The notes: generated by a model not told the origin, from the sequence alone. A stretch of DNA of 64,000 nt from Blastomyces gilchristii SLH14081 (GCF_000003855.2 NW_003101672.1:756292-820291); one strand, 5' to 3'; counted from the first letter of the stretch, positions 49,473 through 59,830 are shown. Program-made: numbers and translations.

Positions 49473-49897
49473 ATTCAGTCACACTCATGTGACCATGTCA
49501 TACACCCTAGCTTCATGTGGATTAGCTCATCACTAGTGTTTCACAATTATGTAATCTATCTCTGATTCAGCTAGTGTTCTGTGTATACTCTTACAAAGAA
49601 ACTTTCACTATATTATATCACTTATTCACTAACTTTTCTCATTCTTCAATCATCTTCTTCATTTCATTATCATTGAATGCTATCATTATTCAAGATTTCT
49701 ACTTCTTCTTCTGTTCAACTCTTTCTATCTGTTTATCTATCACATTGTACATGTTTCTGACAATGGTCTCTTATTCTCACAGTAAGTGTCATTGTAGTAC
49801 TCATACTGAGCAGTTCATTAACAGTAAGTATAACACATTGTGAAATGTGATCAGAACTTGTTTATCTTCTAACAATTGTCAGAACAACATATTATCA

Positions 49898-50468
49898 TGA
49901 ATGATGACACATCTTCTTCATCTTCTTATATACTCTTAACTGTTTCTTCTTCTCAGCAGGTTTCTGATTGTATTTTCTGACACAATTTTATATGAATGCA
50001 GATACTGATATGTTTGTTTTTATTTATATAGAATCTTCATATGTTGACAGATCTGTGTCTGCTGATGATAGTAAATCTGATATGAAATTCTTGATTGAGA
50101 ACTTGAAGAATGTGATAATGAAGAAATTACTCATATCATGTGTGACTGAGTCTCTCACATCTCTTCTTATCTCTTCTGCTACTTCTTTCTCTGCTGCTTC
50201 TCTCTCTGTTTCTTTCTCTGCTACTTCTCAATCTTCTACACTTGTCTCTGTGTCTGATTCTCCCGCTTCTGCTACCTCTGTTCCTGCAACCTCTACTTCT
50301 GCTACTTCTGATTTTACTGTCTCTGTCTTTGTTACTAGCTCTCCCTGTTTCAAGAAGATGTTGTGTAGGCTCAGTGAACTATGTCTCTCAGTATATACAC
50401 TCTCACTCTTCTTACTGACTCTCAGAACAATTTATTGTATGAAGACTGTGTATAACATAATTATCTAA
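49898..50468 (+). CDS. Ser/Thr-rich antisense ORF in Gypsy C, unknown
   Basis: Plus-strand coding potential antisense to the element. A frame from ATG 49898 (MNDDTSSSSS) is followed in another frame by a long stretch, 49968-50468, containing DRSVSADDSKSDMKFLIENL and a Ser/Ala/Thr-rich region (SFSAASLSVSFSATSQSS; SASATSVPATSTSAT as local repeats). An intron-like segment precedes it (49824-49882: GTAAGTATA ... CTAACAATTGTCAG). GTTTCTG...GAATGCAG (about 49957-49998) may be another, but my phase check does not close. It may be the 5' part of the gene at 50641. Low complexity, no recognised family, exact exons uncertain. Confidence 0.35.
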
Positions 50469-50640
50469 AGCTCAGTCACAGACACTGATTATTATATTTA
50501 TTTTAAATATTTATAATGAGACAATTATTCATTTATCTCAGAGAATCATCTCTCTTTTCAACAGTGTTAAGATTATAAGTCTTTTTCTTTTTCATCTTTT
50601 CTTTCTGATACTGATTTTCTTATTCTTAGAAGAAATTGTT

Positions 50641-51466
50641 ATGAGTTTTACTGTGCATGAAGTCATGATATTTACAGATATTAAGAAACTTTTTACAATT
50701 ATAAAGTTTAACATTGCAGAGATATCTGCTCTGATGAATTTCTTTGAAATGATTAATTTATATCAGTCTATTCTCTGATGTCTGTCATTCAACTTTATAA
50801 TGCAGATGAAAGATATCTGTGTTTTCAGAAATGAGAACACAGATATTGTACTCTTTTACACTCATGAGTGTGAGGCTCATACACCTTGTCTGAGATGTTG
50901 TCATGAAAATGAGCTGTTTGCATGCTGTGTTCTGCTTCCTGCATTTCTCTGTATTTCTCTCTCTCTTTCTGAGAAGCCTCATGTGTGTTGTAATTGCATG
51001 TACAACTCTAAGATCAGTAAGTGTTTATTCAGTAACTGTTCTTATCTCTGAGTTTGTGATTTTCATATACTAACAATGATTCTTAGTTGCTTCAGTATCA
51101 GAGATCATTCTAATCAAAGATGATAATGCTGCTGAGACTACTTCTCTCTGTTCTCAAGCTTCTTCTGTTACTTTCTCTCTCTTCTCTGCAGGGAAGGTTA
51201 TGCATACATCAGATTGTAAGTGTTCAGTGCTGAGTGACTTTCATCATTGTTCATTCAGTTCTGTGTCTTCTTCTTCTTCTGTCTCTTCTGTCTCTGTCTT
51301 CTCTGTTCTGGCTTCTGGTTCTGTGAATCTCACACTCTTCTTCAATTTCTCTATGCATACATATACACATTTCTATATTAACATTCCAGTCAATCTTGCA
51401 ATAAATGACATTAATGTTGTACACAGAGTGATAGAGAAATCAGAGACATGCACAGTGTTGTTGTAA
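50641..51466 (+). CDS. Cysteine-rich spliced gene, antisense in Gypsy C
   Basis: Exon 1 50641-51016 (ATG, MSFTVHEVMIFTDIKKLF), intron 51017-51086 (GTAAGTG ... TACTAACAATGATTCTTAG, a textbook fungal donor, branch site and acceptor), exon 2 51087-51466. The spliced frame is 756 nt, a multiple of three, giving 251 residues with a single TGA (50776-50778, probably Trp). Exon 1 ends in a cysteine cluster: CEAHTPCLRCCHENELFACC, then CCNCMYNSKI. Paired CX2C motifs suggest metal binding. Exon 2 is Ser-rich (SSVSSSSSVSSVSVFS). It lies between pol and the 3' LTR, opposite to them, like additional antisense ORFs reported in some plant LTR elements. The family is not identified; possibly a captured host gene or an element-encoded regulator. 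Confidence 0.55.
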
Positions 51467-52004
51467 GAGCAGCTTGTGACTCTTGAATCTCTTGCAGATC
51501 TTGAGTTTTGAGATTTCCTTTGTTTTTGATGTTTTTCAGATGATGTGATGTTGAAAATAGATTAAATATGTGATGTATGAAAATGAATGAGATGTGTATG
51601 ATAATATTTATCTTTTTACAGCTGACTCTTACAGTTGATGATTAATTCATCATCTCTTTTCTTATACTTTTTCTTTATCTGCTAGTCACTACTCTTACAC
51701 AATCTCTATATAATACAGTGTTCAGTGACTAGGTTCAGTAGCTTTCATCTTTTGTGATTCTGTCTCACACATTATACTGTCTCTCTTCACCTGCTCAGAT
51801 CACTACAGTGAATAACTTATTAAAACTAATCTCATCTGATCTCTGAGTATTTTCAGAGATTGAGATGACTTAGTCTCACACATTTATAAATGTTTCAGAT
51901 AGTTTGTTCTCTGTGATCTTCACAATTGAACTGATATAAACAGTTGAATTCAACTCTGAATTCCTTTTTCTTCTGTGACCTGACTTATATGCAAGTCTGT
52001 CACT
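51467..52004. other. Gypsy C spacer between antisense gene and pol end
   Basis: AT-rich. On the minus strand the pol frame may extend leftwards into it if the TAA at 52005-52007 is a converted CAA (SDRLAYKSGHRRK follows). No other gene seen. Confidence 0.4.
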
Positions 52005-55000
52005 TTAAGACTGCTCTTTATCATGTTGCACCTGCTGTCTGCAGCACATTATCATATGATCAGCTACAGTCTTATCACTTATTAAAGTGTGATATTCACC
52101 TGATTTCTTCATTTCTTCTCATTCTTTTCTTATAATTGTGAAAAGATCAGAATAAGTGAGATCATCTGATTTATAAGCATCTATAATTTCTCTTACTTTG
52201 TAAGACTTTTTAATTGTAAGTCTCTTCTTTTTCAACACTGATAATAGTGCTGTGAATAATCATAATCTACTTAAGTCTTGCATCTTTGCTTTTATAAGTT
52301 ATGAATTATTGATTAAGTTGTGTAAGACTCATCTCTCTGATTCTTTCAATGTGTACATTCTCAGAGAATGTGATTTGAGTATCTTATATGACTCAAATCA
52401 CCTAGATTGGAACTTCTCAGAACTCTCATTATATACAAGAACTCACATTCTTATCTTGAGACTTAATTTCTTAACAAGTGAGTCTCATATTCTTTTTGAT
52501 TGAATTGCTTGATTCAGAAGTAACTTGTTAGCTTTTGCACATGCATGACTGATCTCTTTCAATCTTGATTCTGTGTCTGTGACTGTTGCATCTGCAACTG
52601 CTGTTTCTGCTGTATCTGCAACTGCTGTTTCTGCTGCATCTGCAACTACTGTTCTCTCTCTCACCTTTTTCAAAGCATTCTTCAGAATGCGCGGATGCAA
52701 TCCATACAACAGGTAGAATGGTGAACACTTGGTGACTGCATGCTGCCGGATTCGCGTGGCTAATAGTGCCTGACTGAGATATTCATTTCATAATCTCATA
52801 GGCTTGCTCACTAGATATTTTGTCAGCATATTGCCTAAGATTTTATTCAAGCATTTCATCTTCCTGTTCATCTGTGAATGATATGATATTGTTCTACAAT
52901 GTCTTGTCTGTAACTGACTCATGAAATGTCTCACTGCTTCTTCTACAAGGTTCACATCATTATCAGTTAGAATCTCACATGGCATTTCATAGTTAATATA
53001 GATCTTATCATGTAGAAACTTTGTCATCATCTTCTTCATCATCTCTGAAACTGCTTTCACAACTGGCCAGCCAGTAGTGTAGTCAATAGTAGTAATTATT
53101 CATCAATTTTCATTTGACATTCACAGCAATATATCTATGAGGTTCATTTCTCATCATTTGAACAGTTGTATCATACACTTCATCTGATATTGCACTTTCT
53201 CATATTCTAATCCTTTCTTAGATTCTTTTGTAACGTGGCAATTTGAGCACTTGTGAGTGTACATCTGAATGTCCTCAGTCATGCTTGATCAGTACACTCT
53301 CAGTTTGAGTATATTCATGAGTTCAGAGCTTTCTAAGTGACTGAATTTCTTATGCATGTGAGTTATCAAGTTGTGTTGAAATGAAGATTCTAGATAGAGA
53401 GCTTCTATGTATTCTAGATCACAGTAAAGCATAACATTGTTTTTCAATTTTCTCAGCTTGAAGTTCAGAAGCATCTCTTTTACTACTTTCATAAGACACT
53501 TATCATCTGACATCTTGTCATTCTTCAAGTGAGAGATTATGATGTTCACTCATTCTGATTTCTTGCATTCTCTCAGTGCATTTAACACAAACATTTCTTG
53601 TATCTGATTCACAGAACTCTTATTCATGAAATTGAGTCTGTGACTGATTGTATCAGGTATCACTGCATCTGATTTCTTTCAGTATTTGATATGAAGATTA
53701 TACACTTGAAACTCTGAGATTCAACATACTAAGTGTTTGAAAGGTTTTATTATTAATTGTAGATAGATGAGACTTTCATGATTCATAATCATTATTGTCA
53801 TATATCTGTTATTGATATATCTATCTTATAACATCAGCACATGCTTGATTACTAGTAATTTCTTTTCATACACTGAGTAATTGAGCTCAGTGTCTGATAG
53901 TTTCCTATCATCATACATCATCAGATGCAGCTTGTCATTCTTACTCATCTGTAGAAGAGTGTCTTCAATAGCTCATTCAGATGCATTCATCTTAATGTAG
54001 AAAGATTTATTACAATCTGATTGAATAAGCACTGAGAATGTTATTATATATTCTCTCAGTGTGAGAAAAGCTTCTTCACACACAGCATTTCAGATAATTG
54101 AATAAAACTTCTTCTTTCACAGATTTGCATCTGTTTCTCTTAAGAGATCTGAGAGTGATGTAGATATTCATGTGAAATCCTTGATAAATCTGTGATAGTA
54201 TAAGATCAATTCAAGGAACTGTTGTACATAGTGTACATTTCTCAGCTGTGGTCAATTCACTATGATATTCAATTTCTTCAGAATGAAGTGTATACAGTCA
54301 TCACTCATCACATGTTCTATGAACTTCAACTCTTTCATTTCAAACACACACTTGATTGATTTGACATAGAGCTTATACTCTGTCAGAGTTATAAGCACTT
54401 TATCAAGATACTTCAGATATTCATTGTATGAGTTTGAAAAGACTAGAATGTCATTGAGATATATAAGACATGAGATTTCATTCTGTTTATGAAGAATTGT
54501 ATTTATCATTATTTAAAAGATGACAGGTGTATTTATCAGACTGAATAATATTACTAGAAATTCAAACTTCTCTCATTGCATATTAAATATGATTTGTGAG
54601 ACTGACAGTTCATCTACACAGATCTGTCAGTATTCTGAGAGAAGATCAATCTTTGATAGATATCAGGCATTTTTAACTGTATTCAACTATTATTGAATCT
54701 GTGGCAGTGAATATTCATTCTTGATCATAAGCTTGTTAAGTGTTTGATAATCAATACACATCTATCACTCTTCATCTGTCTTTTTCATGAATAGAACTGG
54801 AAAGCCTCATGTGCTTGATGAGAGTTATATGAAATCATGTTCTAGAAGGTCTGTGATCTGACACTTCTGTTCTTCAAGATATGTTTATGACAGAAGATAC
54901 ACATTCTGATTGACTGGTTTTATGTCTCTCATGTCAATCTCATGTACAAATCCTTATTTCAGCAGTAATTTCAGTGAAAGATCTGTTTAAAAGACCTTTC

Positions 55001-55745
55001 TATACTTCTTCAGAAGCTTCTTCATACACTTATTCTTCTGCATATTCTTTATCTTGGTTTTCTCTGCTTCTGAGTCCTGTATAACATACAGAATGCTTTC
55101 AGATGAGATCTTGTAAATTATTCTCTTTACTTGTTAATGTGTAAGCAGATTTAATCCTTCTATATCAGAGATGTGAAATGTTCTTCTCATATCAGTTGAT
55201 AGAATTGTATGAACCATTTTCTTTCTATCAGTCAACTGCATATAGTATGTACATCATTGAATCTGTGAATTGAACCTTTGAAATCAATTGAGTCTGAGAA
55301 TAAGGTTATATTTCACATTCTGCAGCTCTCACACTCAAATATAGCAAGATCATTCTTTAAAGTGCAAGAAAACTCTTACTTTTGCAGGTAATATCAGATA
55401 TCAGTTATCAGATAATCTTATACATCAGAGATTCTTCACTCAGCAGATCTTTTTCAATCTTCAGATCATATAATTATCAATATATTATGTAGAAGCTTCT
55501 GTGTCTGCTAACACTTTTACAGTCATCTCTCAATTCTTACTCAAGTGTTCTCTATACATTAATATTTCAAGTCTCAAGACATTGAGATGAGTGTTCACTT
55601 CATTCTCATCTGCATCTTATTCAGAAGCCTGCTTCTTCTTTACATTTGCAGAATTCAGAGAGTTATCTAACACAGACATCTCTTTCACTTTGAAGACTTT
55701 TTATAGAATATCAGTGAGTGTCTTTGAGCTCACTGATTCTGCTAG
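52005..55745 (-). pseudogene. Gypsy C pol: protease, RT, RNase H, integrase
   Basis: One frame, -1 relative to gag, from CTA at 55745 to a TAA at 52005-52007 (end provisional). Protease DTEAS near 55505 (DTGAS with Gly changed). RT box YLNDILVFS within 54252-54509 (YLDD with Asp to Asn), followed by KCVFEMKELKFIEHV. RNase H about 53700-54200. Integrase HHCC finger (HNLITHMHKKFSH ... KCSNCHV, about 53370-53260), core TIDYTTGW, EILTDNDVNLVEEAVRHF and YHSQMNRKMKCLNK, where the DDE glutamate is Lys (AAA). C-terminal domain QSRWFESYKILK near 52400. TGA is frequent at Trp. Inactive. Confidence 0.9.
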
Positions 55746-55753
55746 TTTTTTAA
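55742..55753 (-). promoter_or_regulatory. -1 ribosomal frameshift site between gag and pol
   Basis: Minus strand reads GAG TTA AAA AAC TAG in the gag frame. The heptamer A-AAA-AAC is a classic X-XXY-YYZ slippery sequence and is followed at once by the gag stop. Slipping back one base enters the frame that runs through protease and RT. The gag frame (zinc knuckle, 1.2 kb upstream) and pol frame were checked independently and differ by exactly this shift. Confidence 0.7.
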
Positions 55754-56998
55754 CTCTCTTACTTCTCTTGACTGTGTATACTGAGTGCAATCTTTTGCAT
55801 CATGATTTTGATGTCTGCAGTTGAAGTAAGCTCAATGCTTATAATATCAAGGTTTTCACTCAGAGAATCTCTTTTTCAGAGAATTCAGTGCTTTAGTGAT
55901 AACATTCAGATCTAGATTCATTGCATCTGAGTGTGTGACTTGTATCATAGAAGTCTGATTATCTGTTCTCTGCTGAGACATACTTAATTGCAGTATTTTC
56001 TATTACAATTGACTCACTTGTTTCTGTATAATAAGAATGTTATATACTTTCTTCACTGTGCCTGGTTATGAGATTAAGCATTTTTATTCTACTCTCAACT
56101 CAGATGTAAGATCATGAATGAAGATCTGTAAACAGAAAGATGTTGAAAGCTCTTCATTCAATACAAGATAGTGTAAGCTGAAGTGTGTGAAGTATAATGT
56201 AAGATTACTCACTTGTCTACACTCAGTGAAGTGTTTGTAACACTTATCTTATACATTCACTTTCTCAAAGTTGTGCAAGATTCATTTGAAAAACTCATTT
56301 CATGTTTATGAAAATGAATATTACTCTGAGTCTGTGAAATTCATCTTTTCATCAGTTATTCATAATGACTTTGCTTTTTCATGTAGAAATATAGCAGATC
56401 TTAAGACTTGTTGAAATTTTATTAACTGTCTGTCTGTGAGTTCATATTCAATCTGATAATATAATTACATCTGACTTAGTCAGCTGATTGCAGCATCATT
56501 TTTTCAGTTGCTATTGAAACTTGATAGCTCTAGCAGATCTTCTGACTTAATATATTTCATACTTGAATTCTCATTCTATGCAGCAGTCTCTGATGATGTG
56601 TACACTTCTGAAGAGATTGTGAACAATTGTGATGAGATCTTCAGGTTTGACATAGTTATCTGTCTGTGTAAATATTTGATCTTTTGCTGCAGGTCTAAGA
56701 TCTGGTTTTCTCTATTCTTATTGATGATAGCAATTGTATTGATGAAGCTCTTTATAGTGAATGCTTAATCTGCAGTGAATGCTAATTGTTGTTTGACTTT
56801 CACCTCAGTCTGTCACTGCATACACAAGGCCTCAATTTCATTTAGAATTCTTGTATGCATATGAAGCTTTGATTCTGATTCAGTGATTTCAGCTGCTTTT
56901 CTTACTGCTTTGAGTAAACTCTCTGAGAGGTTCTGCATATCTTTCAGTTCAGGTAGCAGAGAAGAGTGTTGTTTGTATCAGCTAGAGAAGATATTCAT
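55742..56998 (-). pseudogene. Gypsy C gag
   Basis: Frame from ATG 56998 (MNIFSS; start uncertain, could be further upstream if a TGA is Trp) to TAG 55742-55744, about 419 codons with stops. A coiled-coil N-terminus (LPELKDMQNLSESLLKAVRK, ESKLHMHTRILNEIEAL) precedes a capsid-like helical region (FFKWILHNFEKVNV, about 56270) and a knuckle YFNCRHQNHDAKDC (55787-55828), in which the first Cys is Tyr. The stop sits directly after the slippery heptamer. Forms the particle; pol would be made as a minor fusion. Confidence 0.8.
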
Positions 56999-57030
56999 TT
57001 CAGTGATTTCTCATTAATTGTATAATGTCT

Positions 57031-57110
57031 ATCATTATATCACTGTGTTATTATATCAGTATATCATTCTATCACTATATCATTATATGATTTCTGTTAT
57101 CATTGTATAA
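57031..57110. repeat. Degenerate ATCATTATATC-type minisatellite
   Basis: Around six to seven imperfect copies of an 11-12-base unit (ATCATTATATC, ATCACTGTGTT, ATCATTCTATC) in the leader/gag start of Gypsy C. Confidence 0.6.
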
Positions 57111-57427
57111 CTCTGATAATGGTCACTTCTCTCTTTTATCTCTTTGAGTGAAGAGCAGTCTTCTTTGAATCTGATTCACTGCTTTCATCTCTTTTCTCAC
57201 ATCTCATCTGTTCACATACATGGCATTCGCCTGGGCATGAAGTTTTCCCTTAACAAGCAAAGCAGCAGTATCAATCAGATGCTCTTTCACTCACTGCTCT
57301 TTATACACTATCTTTTGAGACATTCTAGAACTACACTGACATGATAACTATGAATTGCTTTATAGACAGAATTATCACACTCTGAAGAAGCCTGTACTTC
57401 TCATTGGTTTTTAGACATGCTATCAGA

Positions 57428-57611
57428 TGTGATTCAAAGGTTGCTTAAGTCAGCATATGATTACAGGTGTACACCGGCTTCTTATATATTGTAATATCAT
57501 ATGCTAATTTAATTAGCGGCTGCTATGGCCCCTTTACACTTGTACGCGTACGCTAGTAGTTCGGAAGCGGCCGCGGTATTATCCGACGGTCGTACGTTCT
57601 TCCGAACCACA
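57428..57611 (-). repeat. 5' LTR of Gypsy C (184 bp)
   Basis: Inner left half converted (AGTCAGCATATGATTACAGG; hairpin broken). Outer right half intact (TCCGACGGTCGTACGTTC, TTCCGAACCACA). Central GCGGCCGCGG present in both LTRs. Confidence 0.95.
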
Positions 57612-57615
57612 TCTT

Positions 57616-58347
57616 TATAAACATCATCATTCAGATCTTGTTTCAGAGCTCTGTTTTCACAGACTCTAATTCATATCATAATTTCATGAAGTGCTGTGAG
57701 TAGTCTTCATCAGATTTCTCATCTCTTTTTCTAATATTAGTGATCACAGCTCAGGTGTTCTCTGTTCAGCTCACAGAGTCTCTCAACTTGTTCTCTAGAT
57801 AGATCTTAAGAACAGATTATCAGAATCTCTTATAATCATTCTCTAGATAATTCAGTCAGTTCTTGACTTCAGTGTAATAGAGGCCTGTCATTACATAGAT
57901 AATAGCTTCTTCATCTTTCATATTATACAGCTGAACTTGTAAGTCAATTTCAAATACAAACTCACAAAAGCTTTTATAGATTGTGATTCAATAGATAATC
58001 TTAAGTGATTACAGCTTAAGAAAGTTTCTTTTCAGTTCATAAGTATCTCTGAAGATTATGTCTAGAGACTCAGTTTGAGAATGTTTGCAGACAGTAAGCA
58101 TTTCTTGTAGAAAAATAGCTTGATTCTGTGAAAGATACTCAAGAATATTCTTTACTGAGATTAATTTATTTATGAGTTTGAAGAGTTTCTCTGTCTGAGA
58201 TGCAGAGAATAATGTCTCATGAGTGATTGATAAGTTCTCTGAGACTTCTTTTACAGAGATTATTCATGATTCAGATGACTACTTCTGAATGCCTGCAGTA
58301 GAGTTTACAGAGATTGAAGCATATGAGTTTCTAGTTCTTTCAGTCAT
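57616..58347 (-). pseudogene. Gypsy A4 gag, 5' part
   Basis: 732 nt from ATG (CAT at 58345-58347, intact) to the Gypsy C insertion, covering the N-terminal gag and part of capsid. Carries TGA and TAA stops. Continues at 49274. Confidence 0.92.
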
Positions 58348-58379
58348 AACAGGCAGTTGCTGACTGACTGAGCTTGAAA

Positions 58380-58637
58380 TGTAAGAATAAGTGCTCACAG
58401 ATGATTATTCAGGTGTTTACAGCTTAGCATGATATGTACTGTTAACTACTAGAAGTATTCACAGTAGAAAGATAAAATGTAGAAGTCAAATATATAATAG
58501 CATTCAAGCTGAGTTATGAATAGTATTCATGAACTCCAGTCTATATAGTTATGTGTAGCCAAGGGCCGCTAGCCCTATTGATTACGCGAGAGATAGGAAT
58601 AGAGGTAAAGAATCCGTGAGAAGCGGGATTTCTTACA
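58380..58637 (-). repeat. 5' LTR of Gypsy A4 (258 bp)
   Basis: Inner left end converted (GCTCACAGATGATT, TTAGCATG). Outer right end intact (AAGGGCCGCTAGCCCT, GATTACGCGAG, AAGCGGGATTTC). ATTGC duplicate at 58638-58642. Confidence 0.95.
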
Positions 58638-58642
58638 ATTGC

Positions 58643-59143
58643 AGTTTCACATAACTCATTGCTTTCATGCAGATGATTTCATCTCATTTAAACTGATTTT
58701 CAATCACTCTATGATATCATGCAGATGTATTATAGAAAGATCTGATTGATGAATATGAGAACTCTGCTTCTATATAAGATCAGCAGATTACTCTTTCTTA
58801 GCAATGAGATGCTGCTGAGGTATCACTTCAGCTATTCTCACTTATGAAATGAGAGAAGAGTATCTGCTCATTGTCTATATAGAATAGCTAAATACTGACT
58901 CCTTATCAAAGAAGTCAGTAATTTGTCTTTTTCTTCTACTGAAATATATATAAGAGTTACTATGTGTCTTATACAATCTTCTTAGTATACTAAGTATCAT
59001 ATCTGTGATATTCTCACAATAATCTTGTAGCCTATGAGCTCACTATTTAAGCAAGATAGTCAAGCTCACTTATACAGCTTTTCAAACAACTACTTCTACA
59101 TAATGCTGTTAACTAGTCATCACTTCGGTTCCGCCATATTACA
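58643..59143 (+). repeat. 3' LTR of Gypsy B, remaining 501 bp
   Basis: Resumes AGTTTCACATAACTC after the ATTGC duplicate and ends CTTCGGTTCCGCCATATTACA-like, with the outer ~20 bp unmutated. ATATC (59144-59148) closes the B insertion into A1. Confidence 0.95.
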
Positions 59144-59148
59144 ATATC

Positions 59149-59339
59149 AGATCAAAGAGATTATGAACTTAGAGAAGTAAGATTATAAGCTCTGATTCAA
59201 GATTCAGTGATAAGAATATTCTGATAGAATAAATAAGTTTACTTAAAAATTATTCAGATAGATAAGATATCTACAGAAGCTGAGATATGATTTTTATACT
59301 ATAAATTCTGATAAGTCAGAATAATACAGTCTTTACTAA
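59149..59339 (+). pseudogene. Gypsy A1 gag-pol, fragment 4 of 4 (chromodomain)
   Basis: 191 nt completing the chromodomain (AGATCAAAGAGATTATG continues the EYQIKEI motif begun at 28891) to TAA 59337-59339. Heavily converted with several stops. Confidence 0.92.
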
Positions 59340-59793
59340 GAATCTGATTATAATAAAGATATTAACACTGTTATTTATAAACTCTAGTCTATAAGATGAT
59401 AAGTTTCTACTGAAATGAACAGTCTGCAGTGTACATAAGAAAAGAAGAAATTATATTCTCATTAAAGCTAAAAAATAAGAAAATAAACAGAACTGTGAAC
59501 ACAATTTAGAGATTAATAAAGAAAAAATAAAGAAAACTTATACTCATATTCTTAATATTCATGATACTTAACTCTCTCACAACTATCAATTTTTCTCTTT
59601 AAAGAAGCAGAGAGTATTATGTCTATGATACAGATAATTATTGTATTTAATATAAAGATTATCAGAAATGCACAGACTTCAGAAGAGTCAGATATCAGAG
59701 TGCATGTAGTTACAGCAGAGTCTTAAGAGCTGGCTATCTGTATATATGATCAGATATTTCTTATAAAGCTATATCTGCTCTCTCAGTTGTACT
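59340..59793 (+). other. A1 3' region, truncated by hAT insertion
   Basis: Colinear with 25748-26195 of A3, non-coding there too. It stops abruptly at GTTGTACT, which would be the 8-bp hAT target site. The downstream ORF and 3' LTR of A1 are not in the window. Confidence 0.8.
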
Positions 59794-59830
59794 TAGACTG
59801 ACCGTGTGACCGTGTCTGAGACCAGGACCA
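59794..59830 (+). repeat. hAT left terminal sequence
   Basis: 37 bp identical to 975-1011, with a GACCGTGT tandem pair. CG intact, as at the outer ends of the other elements. Confidence 0.85.

Larger units (their letters stand above)
49275..57611 (-). mobile_element. Gypsy family C: element with antisense spliced gene
   Basis: 8337 bp in reverse orientation with 184-bp LTRs. A 4-bp duplication TCTT (49271-49274, 57612-57615) is required for A4 gag-pol to sum to 4878 nt, which fixes the boundary. Order on the minus strand: 5' LTR (57428-57611), gag (56998-55742), slippery site, pol (55745-52005), about 2.5 kb with a plus-strand gene, polypurine tract, 3' LTR (49275-49458). Pol order is PR-RT-RH-INT, so Ty3/Gypsy. 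No chromodomain was recognised. Confidence 0.93.
36194..58637 (-). mobile_element. Gypsy family A, copy A4, split by LINE-2 and Gypsy C
   Basis: Reverse-orientation family A element inserted in the B 3' LTR with TSD ATTGC (36189-36193, 58638-58642). LINE-2 sits in its 3' non-coding region and Gypsy C in gag. Its gag-pol parts, 732 + 4146 nt after removing C and one 4-bp TSD, sum to 4878 nt, the family value. Confidence 0.95.
28906..59143 (+). mobile_element. Gypsy family B: chromovirus split in its 3' LTR by A4
   Basis: 7789 bp of own sequence (28906-36193 plus 58643-59143) inserted into A1 with TSD ATATC. The LTRs are 535 bp; the 3' one is broken after 34 bp by A4, and the parts sum to 34+501 = 535, matching the 5' LTR. 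Layout: LTR, leader, gag-pol 29630-34441, an extra 3' region with an ORF, polypurine tract, LTR. Confidence 0.95.
1815..59793 (+). mobile_element. Gypsy family A, copy A1: outermost element, four fragments
   Basis: A1 is the host of all other insertions between 2241 and 59143. Its pieces are 1815-2240 (5' LTR, leader, gag start), 17105-20580 (gag to integrase), 27831-28905 (integrase) and 59149-59793 (chromodomain and 3' region). The hAT element at 59794 cuts it, so the 3' LTR must lie to the right of the window. The gag-pol pieces add up to 136+3476+1075+191 = 4878 nt, the same as in A2, A3 and A4, which proves the joins. A1 carries more C-to-T and G-to-A changes than its relatives, including many CA-to-TA, as expected of the oldest copy. 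Confidence 0.93.

Noticed and set aside
52528..52728. SRNSSCR repeat frame on the minus strand of Gypsy C
   Set aside because: Out of frame with integrase, which reads ETAVADTAETAVADATVTD through the same imperfect repeat.
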